Source: Ahniella affigens (lineage in GTDB: Bacteria > Pseudomonadota > Gammaproteobacteria > Xanthomonadales > Ahniellaceae). Taken from it: 64,000 bases of DNA. How positions within the stretch are numbered: the first letter of the stretch is position 1; every line of letters starts with the position of its first letter. Made by a program: the position numbers and the translations under genes. The DNA lies in contig NZ_CP027860.1 of assembly GCF_003015185.1 (NCBI RefSeq), forward strand, positions 5,115,001-5,179,000, given 5' to 3'. This document shows positions 43,568 through 52,551 of the stretch, one piece after another. The notes under the pieces are model-generated. The model ran no database searches. It saw only the letters and a program-made list of their open reading frames with translations, and was not told where the DNA came from.

Positions 43568-45143
43568 TTGGAAGCCAACTTGGAACGTTCGTCAGAAGGT
43601 AGTTTGAGGACAACGCGGCGCGTGTCAGGTCACGACGCGCCTGTTTCTGCCCGCGAGGATGATGACCTTGGTCGCTGGTCGGTTGCTAGATCGATCCATA
43701 GAGTGATCAATTCTGCACCGGCTGGCTGGTCGACGCGAATTGGCATCTACGGTCGTTGGGGCACCGGCAAGACGAGCGTTCTCAATTTTCTCCGGCAGAT
43801 GCAAGAGGAATGCAAGAATCTTGTAGTGAGCCTATCTGCATGGAATGCTGACGGCAGTCTTGGAGTTATTGACCTTCTCTATGAGAGCCTTCGGGACTCT
43901 CTTACCGAGAAGAACATTGATGCAGAGTCACTTGGTCTAATCAAGAGTTTTGTTCAACAGCTAGCAAAGGTAGCAAGGGGTGCCGGCGCCGACCGTGCCC
44001 TTGTTACCGGATTGAATGTAGCTGCCCCGGGAGTGGGGAGTTCAGCTCAAGCACTCGGAAGTTTGGCACTTTCAAGCCTTAGAATCAGCAGAAAAGACGT
44101 CGATGAGTTGGTGGGCGTCATCCACAAGAATGGATTTCAAAGGGTCGTCGTATTCATTGACGACCTCGATCGCGCCGACCCAAGGCTTTTGCCTAAAGCG
44201 CTCCTTTCTCTTCGTGAACTTCTTGACTGGCCTGACTTTGTATTCGTTCTGTCGTTCGACAAGGACATAGTCGCAAACGCCCTTGGGGAATACTCAAAAT
44301 CTTACGGAGAGGCTGCTGATCGCTTCATCGAGAAGATTGTCGATGTGTCATTTCTGCTACCAACCCCTTCGCAACGTCAGATGAGACAGCTGTCAAGTCG
44401 TATTCTTGCGGAATGCTGTAGCTTTATTCCCGAGGAAACAAGAGACCTGATATGCGGTCGGATGCCACCAAACCCCAGGACTGCCAAGCTTATCGCAAGG
44501 ACGCTAGGCTCAGTTCGAGAGGTAGCAACGCGTCACGGCCCTGATGAGATCGACTGGTATGCTTTAGCGATCCAATGCGTTCTGAGGATCGTCGCGCCCA
44601 GACTTTCCTTGGCAATAGAACGTGAATTCCTGGGGCAAGACTTCGTAGTCTTCAAAAGCCTTGGCACCAGTTTTCTGGACAATGACCAAGTGAATTTGAG
44701 AATCCAGGGATTAGTAGACTCGCTTTCGCCTTCAGATTCCAGTAGCGAGTTCAAGTCTTGGCTTACTGAGCTAGTTGGAGCAGTGAGAGAAGCTAGGCTT
44801 CACCACAGTGACGAACGCATTTCTTACGAGATGGGCCTCCTGACTACTGAGCCTGCATTTACTTACAGAGAGCTGCGGTCTTTGATTGAGCGCTGGGACT
44901 CAGACAGGATCTCGCAGAATATTGCAGAAGAGATCCGCGCTGCCTCGGAACGTGGTCACTGTGATGTAGGAGACGCAGCCGAGAGCCTCATAGTGATGTC
45001 CCTTAAGGCTTACAGTCAGTCCTTAGGCAACCTCGCGCACTCGCTCGACACCGTTCAGTACGAGGCATGCCTATACATTGCTAAGAGGACTCTGTCTTTC
45101 TTGTGCTATCTCTTCGATCAAGACACTCACCTTCATTTGCTAG
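43568..45143 (+). pseudogene. KAP-family P-loop NTPase, 5' part (interrupted by IS)
   Basis: TTG at 43568 is the most upstream start; GTG at 43622 is possible. Residues ~62-70 are Walker A (GRWGTGKTS) and ~196-202 Walker B (FIDDLDR). LLDWPDFVFVLSFDKDIV follows, a KAP hallmark. Unlike many KAP members it has no transmembrane pair inside the NTPase domain. The IS5-family element at 45144 interrupts codon ~526; removing the element and one CTAG joins this exactly in frame to 46371-47107, giving about 770 residues. KAP NTPases often occur in membrane-linked phage-defence systems. As it stands the protein is truncated after the NTPase domain. Confidence 0.85.
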
Positions 45144-46366
45144 GGAGGGTCTGAACAAGTCGGTTTTTGGCGATGGATTCCGTCCTCCGGATTCTCAGGC
45201 GGGTTTCGGTCGGTGATCCGTTAAGTATCCTTCCTAATCGGTATCGTTCTTCACTTGGGAAAGCGGTTCTGGCGCTACTTTGCCCCTCTTTCGTGATCAG
45301 CTCGCGAACTTCGGGCGCAACTCCCCTGCAGTTTCAAGTAGCACTTTTCTGACACGATGCAAATTGGCCAGCGCGAACAGGGTGACGATGTGACTGGTGT
45401 TCTTGGCCAATCCCTTGAAGCGCGCCTTGTTGTACCCAAAGAAGCACTTCACCTTCTGAAACGCATGCTCGACTCGCGCGCGAACCTGCGCCTTCCTACG
45501 CTCGATCTTCACGATATTGCTCTTTGCCCGACCTTCTTCCATCGCCTTGATCGCGCTTCGGCGCATCGCAATCCTCCACTCAGGGAAGCGCTGCTTGCGC
45601 GGATGGTTCTCGCGCATGTTTTTGTCGGCGCCCTGGTAGCCCGCATCTGCCCATACTGTCTCTTCCTTGCCGTGCAGCAGGCTTTCAACGTGATCAACAT
45701 CGGCATCATTGGCTGCCGACGTCACCACTGTGTGGACCAGACCACTGTCAGCATCCACGCCAATATGCGCCTTCATGCCGAAGTACCACTGGTTGCCCTT
45801 CTTCGTCTGGTGCATCTCAGGATCCCGCTCACCGTCTGAGTTCTTCGTCGAACTCGGTGCCGCGATGATCGTCGCATCGACGATCGTGCCACGCTTCAGC
45901 AGCAAGCCCTTGCGCGACAAATGACCGTTGATCCGCTCCAGTATCGACGAAGCCAAATCATTCGTCTCAATCAGACGCCGAAAGTTCAGGATCGTCGTCT
46001 CGTCTGGAATGCTGCCGCTCAGCGTCAGACCGGCAAAGTTCCGAATCGACACGATCTCATACAGCGCTTCTTCCATCGCCGGATCGCTCAACCCAAACCA
46101 GTTCTGCATCAGGTGAACCCGGAGCATCACTTCAACGGGGTACGGGCGACGGCCGCGACCGGCGACCGGATAAACCGACTCAATGTCCTTCAGCAATGCT
46201 GCCCACGGCACGACTTGCTCCATCTCGGCTAGGAATACCTCCCGACGCGTCTGCTTCTTCTTAGCCGCATATTCCGCGTCACCGAAACTCATCTGGTCCA
46301 TGCTGAAATAACCTCGCCGCAACACCTGTATCTAACCAGAAATTGCGGGACTTGTTCAGACCCTCC
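45144..46366 (-). mobile_element. IS5-family insertion sequence, copy 1
   Basis: A 1223-bp element with perfect 18-bp terminal inverted repeats (GGAGGGTCTGAACAAGTC) and CTAG target duplications at 45140-45143 and 46367-46370. It carries one transposase gene on the minus strand. Its transposase is identical to that of copy 2 at 48261-49483. Insertion is inside the KAP NTPase gene and looks recent, since the target duplication and flanking frame are intact. Confidence 0.93.
45297..46325 (-). CDS. IS5-family DDE transposase
   Basis: This 342-residue protein begins at GTG 46325 (ATG at 46301 is an alternative). The N-terminal region has the IS5-type DUF772 block (RPYPVEVMLRVHLMQNWFGL). The DDE core shows GTIVDATIIAAP (first Asp), ETVWADAGYQGADK (second Asp) and a Glu in RVEHAFQKVKCFFGYN. 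The protein is full length and probably active. It is identical to the product at 48302-49330. Confidence 0.93.
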   Translation of the reverse strand: MLRRGYFSMDQMSFGDAEYAAKKKQTRREVFLAEMEQVVPWAALLKDIESVYPVAGRGRRPYPVEVMLRVHLMQNWFGLSDPAMEEALYEIVSIRNFAGLTLSGSIPDETTILNFRRLIETNDLASSILERINGHLSRKGLLLKRGTIVDATIIAAPSSTKNSDGERDPEMHQTKKGNQWYFGMKAHIGVDADSGLVHTVVTSAANDADVDHVESLLHGKEETVWADAGYQGADKNMRENHPRKQRFPEWRIAMRRSAIKAMEEGRAKSNIVKIERRKAQVRARVEHAFQKVKCFFGYNKARFKGLAKNTSHIVTLFALANLHRVRKVLLETAGELRPKFAS

Positions 46367-46370
46367 CTAG

Positions 46371-47107
46371 GGGCTTCGCGGAGATCTTCAAGTTGCGTCG
46401 CGCTAATCAGCACATTTGGTGAGTGGAGTCATTTCGATTCCAATTTTGGCGATATTCAGCTACGAGAAGTCGAGGCACGGCTCGCTGAACGAGTGATTCC
46501 AGCCTGCAGTGACCCTTTAACTGTCTTCGCTGCATTGGACATTAAGCGCTTGGGAGCGGAGCTGGGCCTAGGCCATAAGTCTTTGCACGGTGGCGCTAGA
46601 TGGCGTCTGCAGGTCATTAAGTTGCTTGAAGCTCCAGTTTTCGAAAGGGTTGTTCGCCTATTCTCCGAGCGAGGCGGACTCCTAACTGCTTCATCTACAG
46701 ATACCTTCGACGGCTTGCTGCCGTGGCTCATTGAGAGTCCGCTCTCGCCGCTTTATGTTCACGCGAACGCATCTAGTCGGTTGTCAGCGATCTTTGTAGA
46801 GTCTTCAAAGTTGCCTGATAGCCAAGAGTCAGCTGCTGTGCGTAGTAACGCTTATCTGTTCCTTGAGCAACTGACTGGGGGACGCCGTTCCTCATCTTGG
46901 ATTACTCAAGCCGAGAAACCGGAATTTTTCGAAAGGAATCGCGATATCATTGCCAGCGCATGGCTTTGTGCGGTCTCGGTGCCCTATCAGTATCGAGCAC
47001 TGAATTCTCTACGCACGATCCATCAGTCGTTATTGAGTTGTGGGTTGCCGCTGGCATCGATACCTTTGCCGGTTTGGCTGGAAACAAAGCGAGACGAGTC
47101 AATTTAG
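46371..47107 (+). pseudogene. KAP-family NTPase, 3' part
   Basis: In frame with the 5' part after removal of the IS: the joined reading gives HLHLL-GASRRSSSCVAL. About 245 residues, helical, ending PVWLETKRDESI at TAG 47107. No catalytic motif; presumably the C-terminal sensor or partner-binding part. It has no start of its own and should not be translated unless transcription and initiation occur from the IS end. Confidence 0.85.
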
Positions 47108-47310
47108 CGACTGCTCCGAATAGCATGATGGCGCTTGTTGAGTCACGCCTCGTGTCTTTCGTTGGAAGTTTTGCGCTTGGATTGAATTTTCATGGTGAGC
47201 ATGTGATTGCACGAGAAGGCGCGATACGGGTACGCACCAACTCAGTGATTCCAAAGAGCCGCTGTCCTGGAGATTACACTAGCGGTTCATGGGAACCCTC
47301 GGATTACAAC
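47108..47310 (+). other. Possible broken small gene between KAP and the oleC fragment
   Basis: From ATG 47126 the frame reads MMALVESRLVSFVGSFALGL and continues protein-like to DYTSGSWEPSD, then runs into the oleC fragment at 47311. It could be the start of a gene cut by that duplication. Too short to identify. Confidence 0.3.
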
Positions 47311-48162
47311 GGCCTCACACCCTCTTCGCCACCCACTCCCCCAACTTCACGCGATCAATCTTCGCGTTATGGCGGATATCTACGGGGAACCCAGGATGGG
47401 GGTAGAAGTGGCGAATCGGCGATGTCACGGCGAATCTCGCACCAATCGCGCGCAATTCATCCTTGATCCGGGCCCATTGTTGTTTGGGCACGTGGGGGAT
47501 CAGTTCGACGCAGATGGCGGGGGTGCGGAAGCCGTTGATTTGGACGCCGACTAGGGCGGTGCGTTTGACTTTGGGGTGTTGGTTGAACACGCCTTCGACT
47601 TGTTCGGGGTAGAACACGCCGTTGCCGGTTTCGATGCGGTGCACGCTTCGGCCGACGTACCAGAGGCGGCCCTGGTTGTCGAAATAGCCTAAATCGCCCA
47701 TGCGGTGCCAGAGTTTGTCGCCTTCGACGATCTTGGCTTTGCGGGTGGCTTCGGGGCGGCGGAAGTACGAGAGAGTGGTCGTGGGGCCCAACACGACGAT
47801 CTCGCCGATCTGGCCGGGTTGGACTTCGTTCTGGGTGCTGATGGTGGACACGGTCGCATCGCTCGCGCGGAGGATGCGGACGCGGTTTGCGGCGAGCGGT
47901 TTGCCGACGCAGATGCCGGCGCCTTCGCGGGTGCGTTCGGCCACATCGAGGATCTCGCGGCCTTCGATCGCGCACACGGGCAGGCATTCGGTGGCGCCGT
48001 AAGGGGTGTAGATCTTGGCGTCTTCCGGCAGCATGCGGTACAGGCGGGCGACGACGTCGGGCGATACGGGCGCGCCGGCCGAGATCACGCGCTTTAGGGT
48101 GCGGAGCTTGGTGCCGTGTTGTTCGCCGTAGCGGGCCAGGCGGTCGACCAGGGCGGGCGAGG
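47311..48162 (-). pseudogene. oleC 3' duplicate (recent)
   Basis: About 852 bp nearly identical to 52548-53399, covering the last ~280 codons of oleC (ISAGAPVSPDVVARLY to the stop after VAKRV). The N-terminal half with the AMP-binding signature is missing, so it cannot be active. Homology begins at GGCCTCACACCC downstream of the stop and ends at GGGCGGGCGAG. A B repeat and then IS copy 2 follow. Confidence 0.9.
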
Positions 48163-48260
48163 CTGGTCATGCAGGCGCATCGGGGATTTCTGATTTGGGC
48201 CTCAGAAATTCCTGAGTCTGAGCGACCGCAAGGGTGACGGATTGCGCTGAGACGGCTTAG

Positions 48261-49483
48261 GGAGGGTCTGAACAAGTCCCGCAATTTCTGGTTAGATACA
48301 GGTGTTGCGGCGAGGTTATTTCAGCATGGACCAGATGAGTTTCGGTGACGCGGAATATGCGGCTAAGAAGAAGCAGACGCGTCGGGAGGTATTCCTAGCC
48401 GAGATGGAGCAAGTCGTGCCGTGGGCAGCATTGCTGAAGGACATTGAGTCGGTTTATCCGGTCGCCGGTCGCGGCCGTCGCCCGTACCCCGTTGAAGTGA
48501 TGCTCCGGGTTCACCTGATGCAGAACTGGTTTGGGTTGAGCGATCCGGCGATGGAAGAAGCGCTGTATGAGATCGTGTCGATTCGGAACTTTGCCGGTCT
48601 GACGCTGAGCGGCAGCATTCCAGACGAGACGACGATCCTGAACTTTCGGCGTCTGATTGAGACGAATGATTTGGCTTCGTCGATACTGGAGCGGATCAAC
48701 GGTCATTTGTCGCGCAAGGGCTTGCTGCTGAAGCGTGGCACGATCGTCGATGCGACGATCATCGCGGCACCGAGTTCGACGAAGAACTCAGACGGTGAGC
48801 GGGATCCTGAGATGCACCAGACGAAGAAGGGCAACCAGTGGTACTTCGGCATGAAGGCGCATATTGGCGTGGATGCTGACAGTGGTCTGGTCCACACAGT
48901 GGTGACGTCGGCAGCCAATGATGCCGATGTTGATCACGTTGAAAGCCTGCTGCACGGCAAGGAAGAGACAGTATGGGCAGATGCGGGCTACCAGGGCGCC
49001 GACAAAAACATGCGCGAGAACCATCCGCGCAAGCAGCGCTTCCCTGAGTGGAGGATTGCGATGCGCCGAAGCGCGATCAAGGCGATGGAAGAAGGTCGGG
49101 CAAAGAGCAATATCGTGAAGATCGAGCGTAGGAAGGCGCAGGTTCGCGCGCGAGTCGAGCATGCGTTTCAGAAGGTGAAGTGCTTCTTTGGGTACAACAA
49201 GGCGCGCTTCAAGGGATTGGCCAAGAACACCAGTCACATCGTCACCCTGTTCGCGCTGGCCAATTTGCATCGTGTCAGAAAAGTGCTACTTGAAACTGCA
49301 GGGGAGTTGCGCCCGAAGTTCGCGAGCTGATCACGAAAGAGGGGCAAAGTAGCGCCAGAACCGCTTTCCCAAGTGAAGAACGATACCGATTAGGAAGGAT
49401 ACTTAACGGATCACCGACCGAAACCCGCCTGAGAATCCGGAGGACGGAATCCATCGCCAAAAACCGACTTGTTCAGACCCTCC
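48261..49483 (+). mobile_element. IS5-family insertion sequence, copy 2
   Basis: A 1223-bp element with the same 18-bp ends and length as copy 1 but in opposite orientation, flanked by TTAG (48257-48260, 49484-49487). It is inserted in a B repeat: the left flank ends CTGAGACGGCTTAG and the right flank resumes TTAGTGGCTCAGGC. With copy 1 it brackets a 1.9-kb segment in inverted arrangement. Confidence 0.93.
48302..49330 (+). CDS. IS5-family DDE transposase
   Basis: Identical in amino-acid sequence to 45297-46325: DUF772 block, DDE residues and full 342-residue length, with GTG start (ATG eight codons later possible). The presence of two identical copies argues for recent transposition. Confidence 0.93.
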   Translation: MLRRGYFSMDQMSFGDAEYAAKKKQTRREVFLAEMEQVVPWAALLKDIESVYPVAGRGRRPYPVEVMLRVHLMQNWFGLSDPAMEEALYEIVSIRNFAGLTLSGSIPDETTILNFRRLIETNDLASSILERINGHLSRKGLLLKRGTIVDATIIAAPSSTKNSDGERDPEMHQTKKGNQWYFGMKAHIGVDADSGLVHTVVTSAANDADVDHVESLLHGKEETVWADAGYQGADKNMRENHPRKQRFPEWRIAMRRSAIKAMEEGRAKSNIVKIERRKAQVRARVEHAFQKVKCFFGYNKARFKGLAKNTSHIVTLFALANLHRVRKVLLETAGELRPKFAS

Positions 49484-49564
49484 TTAGTGGCTCAGGCTTC
49501 GTAGGACTTATGGGTGTCTTAGCTTGCTTAGCTTCCAGCGCTCATAGCTTCCCCACAGTGCCCT

Positions 49565-50494
49565 CTAGATCTTCGGTGGCTCAAGGCTCATCAAATACTG
49601 CGCCATCTCGCGGATTGCCGCAACTTCTTCCGGCGCGTAGCGGCGAACAATAAATTGATCAAGACCCTCTCCTGGTCGGCAGTTCTGCGCTTCGAGGCAT
49701 CTCGATATCGCCCAAACGCCGGCAGCGCCGCACTCATTGTGGTATCGACACTGCGCCAACCCTATTGCTGTTTGCTGCAGGTCTCTACCACGCTCTGAGT
49801 TGGGGTCGGCAACTTCCCTGACGCGGTGTGCCAATGGATTCTGTTCGAACCCCCCGCCTGCTAATGACTCGGCGGCGAGTGCGCGTACCTCTGGGTTGGC
49901 GCTTGATAGCATGGACTGAAGGGACGCTGCCTTCTCAGGGCTGTAGCCAGGCTGCGAGATAATCTGCTGCAACAGGGCAAAGTCAGGGTCTTCCGTCCTG
50001 ACCCGATCAGCCGCCTCTGTCGCCAGATCGGCATCCAGTTCAGATACACCCGCACAACGCTTGGAAGTGAACTGCTCAAGTGTTGAACGAACTCCTTGGC
50101 GCTGCGTCTCGGAAAGTGAGGGCTCGATGCTCGGGTAGCTTTCCCGCAGAAACACGCAAAGTCGAGAAGCTGAGGCCATTGCACTTGCTTCAGCCGAAGG
50201 ATGCAGATTTCTACTTCGAATGTCGTCAATGACCGATTGACTTGCGCCTCTGTCGTCTGCTTCGAGTGAGTCCACGCCGGTCACCGGAACTAGCTCGTCC
50301 CCGCTGATTTTTGGCATCTTGGCCTTGTCTTCGTTGTCAGCCACTTTGAGCGCATCCGGCGAACCGTTGCTGAGACTGGGCGGTGCTTCTGTCGTGATGA
50401 GTCCCGACTGGTCGCCAGCCGAACGGTTCAGGACAATGCCACCCACTATCACTGTCAACGTCACGATTGAAATTGAGATCCAACGCCACTTCAC
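49565..50494 (-). CDS. Membrane-anchored hypothetical protein (paralogue family, copy 3)
   Basis: GTG at 50494, with GGGAGG eight nt upstream, is the best start and gives about 309 residues (VKWRWISISIVTLTVIVGG); the frame is open further upstream. It has one N-terminal transmembrane segment, a Ser/Pro/Asp linker of about 80 residues and a helical domain with Cys residues (SRLCVFLRE, SKRCAGVSE, QCRYHNECG, SRCLEAQNC). Its architecture matches 31830-32807 and 37671-38651. The helical part with PEVRALAAESL suggests short HEAT-like repeats. Confidence 0.7.
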   Translation of the reverse strand: MKWRWISISIVTLTVIVGGIVLNRSAGDQSGLITTEAPPSLSNGSPDALKVADNEDKAKMPKISGDELVPVTGVDSLEADDRGASQSVIDDIRSRNLHPSAEASAMASASRLCVFLRESYPSIEPSLSETQRQGVRSTLEQFTSKRCAGVSELDADLATEAADRVRTEDPDFALLQQIISQPGYSPEKAASLQSMLSSANPEVRALAAESLAGGGFEQNPLAHRVREVADPNSERGRDLQQTAIGLAQCRYHNECGAAGVWAISRCLEAQNCRPGEGLDQFIVRRYAPEEVAAIREMAQYLMSLEPPKI

Positions 50495-50662
50495 TTTCAA
50501 GCCTCCCGTAATGCCGGGCGAGTTATGCCCGGCATATCTCATCGCCCTTAGCTCATCTGCGGCTCACGACTTTAAAGGTATCAAGACAGCGCGGTAATCT
50601 GCGATGTCATGTAAGCCGGCAGAGCGAGTTGTCTTCTACTGATCCTCACTGCCTCGTACAGG

Positions 50663-51154
50663 TTAGCAGGGACCACCGTCGTACTTGTAGCTGCCACTGA
50701 GGATGTACGCGTTTCCAAGCCTCGTGAACTGTCGATAGCCATCGTCAACTGAGTACAGGATCGTTGAACCTGAGGCAGGCGCCGAGACACCAGCAGACGT
50801 CCAGATTTGGGGCATTCGTGACGTCATGTCTTGCGACGTTATGCTAGAGCAACTGTCTGCGTCGCTGTAGATCCGCTTGCCATCCAAGCTCACCTTTGTT
50901 CCAAAAGCGCCCAATCGGAGGTTGGTCTCTCCCAGAGCCGTCTCCCCATCGGCAATTCGAACTTCCCGCATGCCACGCGGCGGTCCCAATGCGGGTATGC
51001 CCTCGATCCAACAGGTCGCATAGGGCGTGCTGGTTCCGCCACCACTCACCGAACCCGTAACGCACACGAGCGTTGATGCGTCTGCGGCAACTGTACTTCC
51101 GGCGAGAACCACGACGACTGCAGCCATTTTTGCATGAAAATGAATCATATCCAT
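50663..51154 (-). CDS. Exported hypothetical protein
   Basis: This 163-residue protein from ATG 51154 (MDMIHFHAKMAAVVVVLAGS) has a signal peptide likely cleaved after VAADA. The mature part is beta-rich with Cys residues (LVCVTGS, ATCWIEG, DSCSSIT, GGPC). No family recognised. Confidence 0.6.
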   Translation of the reverse strand: MDMIHFHAKMAAVVVVLAGSTVAADASTLVCVTGSVSGGGTSTPYATCWIEGIPALGPPRGMREVRIADGETALGETNLRLGAFGTKVSLDGKRIYSDADSCSSITSQDMTSRMPQIWTSAGVSAPASGSTILYSVDDGYRQFTRLGNAYILSGSYKYDGGPC

Positions 51155-51599
51155 TGACTCCTAGCGCGACACGAACTTCCATGTTCGATGATCGCAGTTT
51201 GGTGACCGCAACGTCCGTATGTCGCAGCCTTGTTGTGATCAAATGCGAAGTGCAGACGGCAATCGCTGGGCGCTCTATCATTGTGTTTGTAACGCACTGC
51301 TTCCGCTCTGCGCGATAACGTTATGTCAAACAACCGCCTCCATCTAGGTTTGTCTCGAACAAGCGCGCACATCTGCCGTTCCAGCTTTTTAAGGGGGTCA
51401 GAGTGAACGGCTTCGAACCTATCTTGGCTCGGCTTCCGCTTATGGCTTGCAACTGACCGATTAATCGAGACAGAGCGGCTGCGCGACTCAGCCGCTATCA
51501 CGCGAGACGCCGCTTTTGATGGCTGCGCATGACACCGCACCACGGCACTTTACTCTGGGACGGCTCTGGGGCAGTGGCTTCATGGGATTTACGGGTGTC
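51155..51599. other. Intergenic with B-repeat end
   Basis: No gene recognised. Near 51553-51605 there is a B-type right part (TTTACTCTGGGACGGCTCTGG, then TTTACGGGTGTCTTAGCTCC), directly abutting the oleC relic at 51600. Confidence 0.4.
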
Positions 51600-51836
51600 T
51601 TAGCTCCGGTACTCCCCCAACTTCGCCCGATCTATCTTCGCGTTATGGCAGAAATCCGCTGGGAAGCCGGAATGGGGGTAGAAGTGCCAAATCGGTGAGG
51701 TAACGGCAAACTGGGCACCAGTCGCGCGTAGTTCATGCTTGATACCGTGCCACTGTTGTCTTGGCACACGGGTGGTCAGTTCGACGCACTTGGCGGGAGC
51801 GGAACCCTTTGATTTGGTGGGTTGTCGGCCCGGCAC
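51600..51836 (-). pseudogene. oleC 3' relic (old)
   Basis: About 70 codons corresponding to the end of oleC (CVELTTRVPRQQWHGIKHEL, TSPIWHFYPHSGFP, HNAKIDRAKLGE), clearly diverged from the functional gene. It is therefore older than the copy at 47311-48162. No start, and truncated upstream. Confidence 0.8.
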
Positions 51837-51871
51837 GGCTGACGATCCGCGTCTATCGATTCATTGATGCG

Positions 51872-52099
51872 TCAGCGCTTTTCCGTTTTCCAAACGTGCA
51901 ATCGCAACTTTGCCAGGAGGCCCAAAGGGCCTTGCTTGAATGCCCCGATCTTCCATAATTCAAATCGCGCGCGGAGGCTGCCGGTCGGCAGCATTGCGCT
52001 CGCTGCTGCCAGTTTTATGCGGGAGTCTTTGTCTCGCATCATTGCGTGCAGCGCGCTTCGTCCAATTTCGTCATTCAGCAGGCGCCTTTCTGCCTGCAC
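51872..52099 (-). pseudogene. Possible remnant of a helical-repeat gene
   Basis: A short frame with a pattern like one or two HEAT/armadillo helices (EIGRSALHAMMRDKDSRIKL, AAASAMLPTGSLRARFELW). It lacks a clear start and neighbours, and may be the end of a lost gene. Confidence 0.35.
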
Positions 52100-52415
52100 T
52101 AAATGATCTTAGCTGTTGACCGTCGCTTCGGAGCGGCCATCGATGCTGGCCTGACATGTGCGAGTTTGCGGCCTCTCGGAAGCCTTGGATGCGTTTGGCG
52201 AGGTCGGTCACAATGGGCTTAGTCAAGATCGGCTTTTTTGATGGCTTGTGGGCTTGGGAGTTCATCATGTGGCGACGACTGTGATGCTTCATTCTTGCGA
52301 CTGGGTGTAGGCGTTGTGCGCGCATGTTCTGTGCGCATTTTTTGTGCAGAGGACAGTGAGTGGCGATGCGCGATTTTGTGCGACGGGGCGGTGTCGCAAG
52401 CAGCCCTCTCCCCGG

Positions 52416-52441
52416 CCCTCTCCCACTCGCGTGGGAGAGGG
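52416..52441. repeat. Strong GC hairpin downstream of oleC
   Basis: CCCTCTCCCA and TGGGAGAGGG form a perfect 10-bp stem around CTCGCG. There is no T-run on either side, so it resembles a REP-type hairpin rather than a classic terminator, although it lies about 110 bp past the oleC stop. The rest of 52100-52547 holds no gene that I can support. Confidence 0.6.
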
Positions 52442-52551
52442 AGTTTGGTCTCGCGCTTTGCGTTTTGTTCGCTAGGGCGAATTGGCGATCGTGGTGTTGA
52501 ACACCGGGTGTGGCGGATCGGGGACTTGATTCAGACAGCTGGGCAGCGGCC

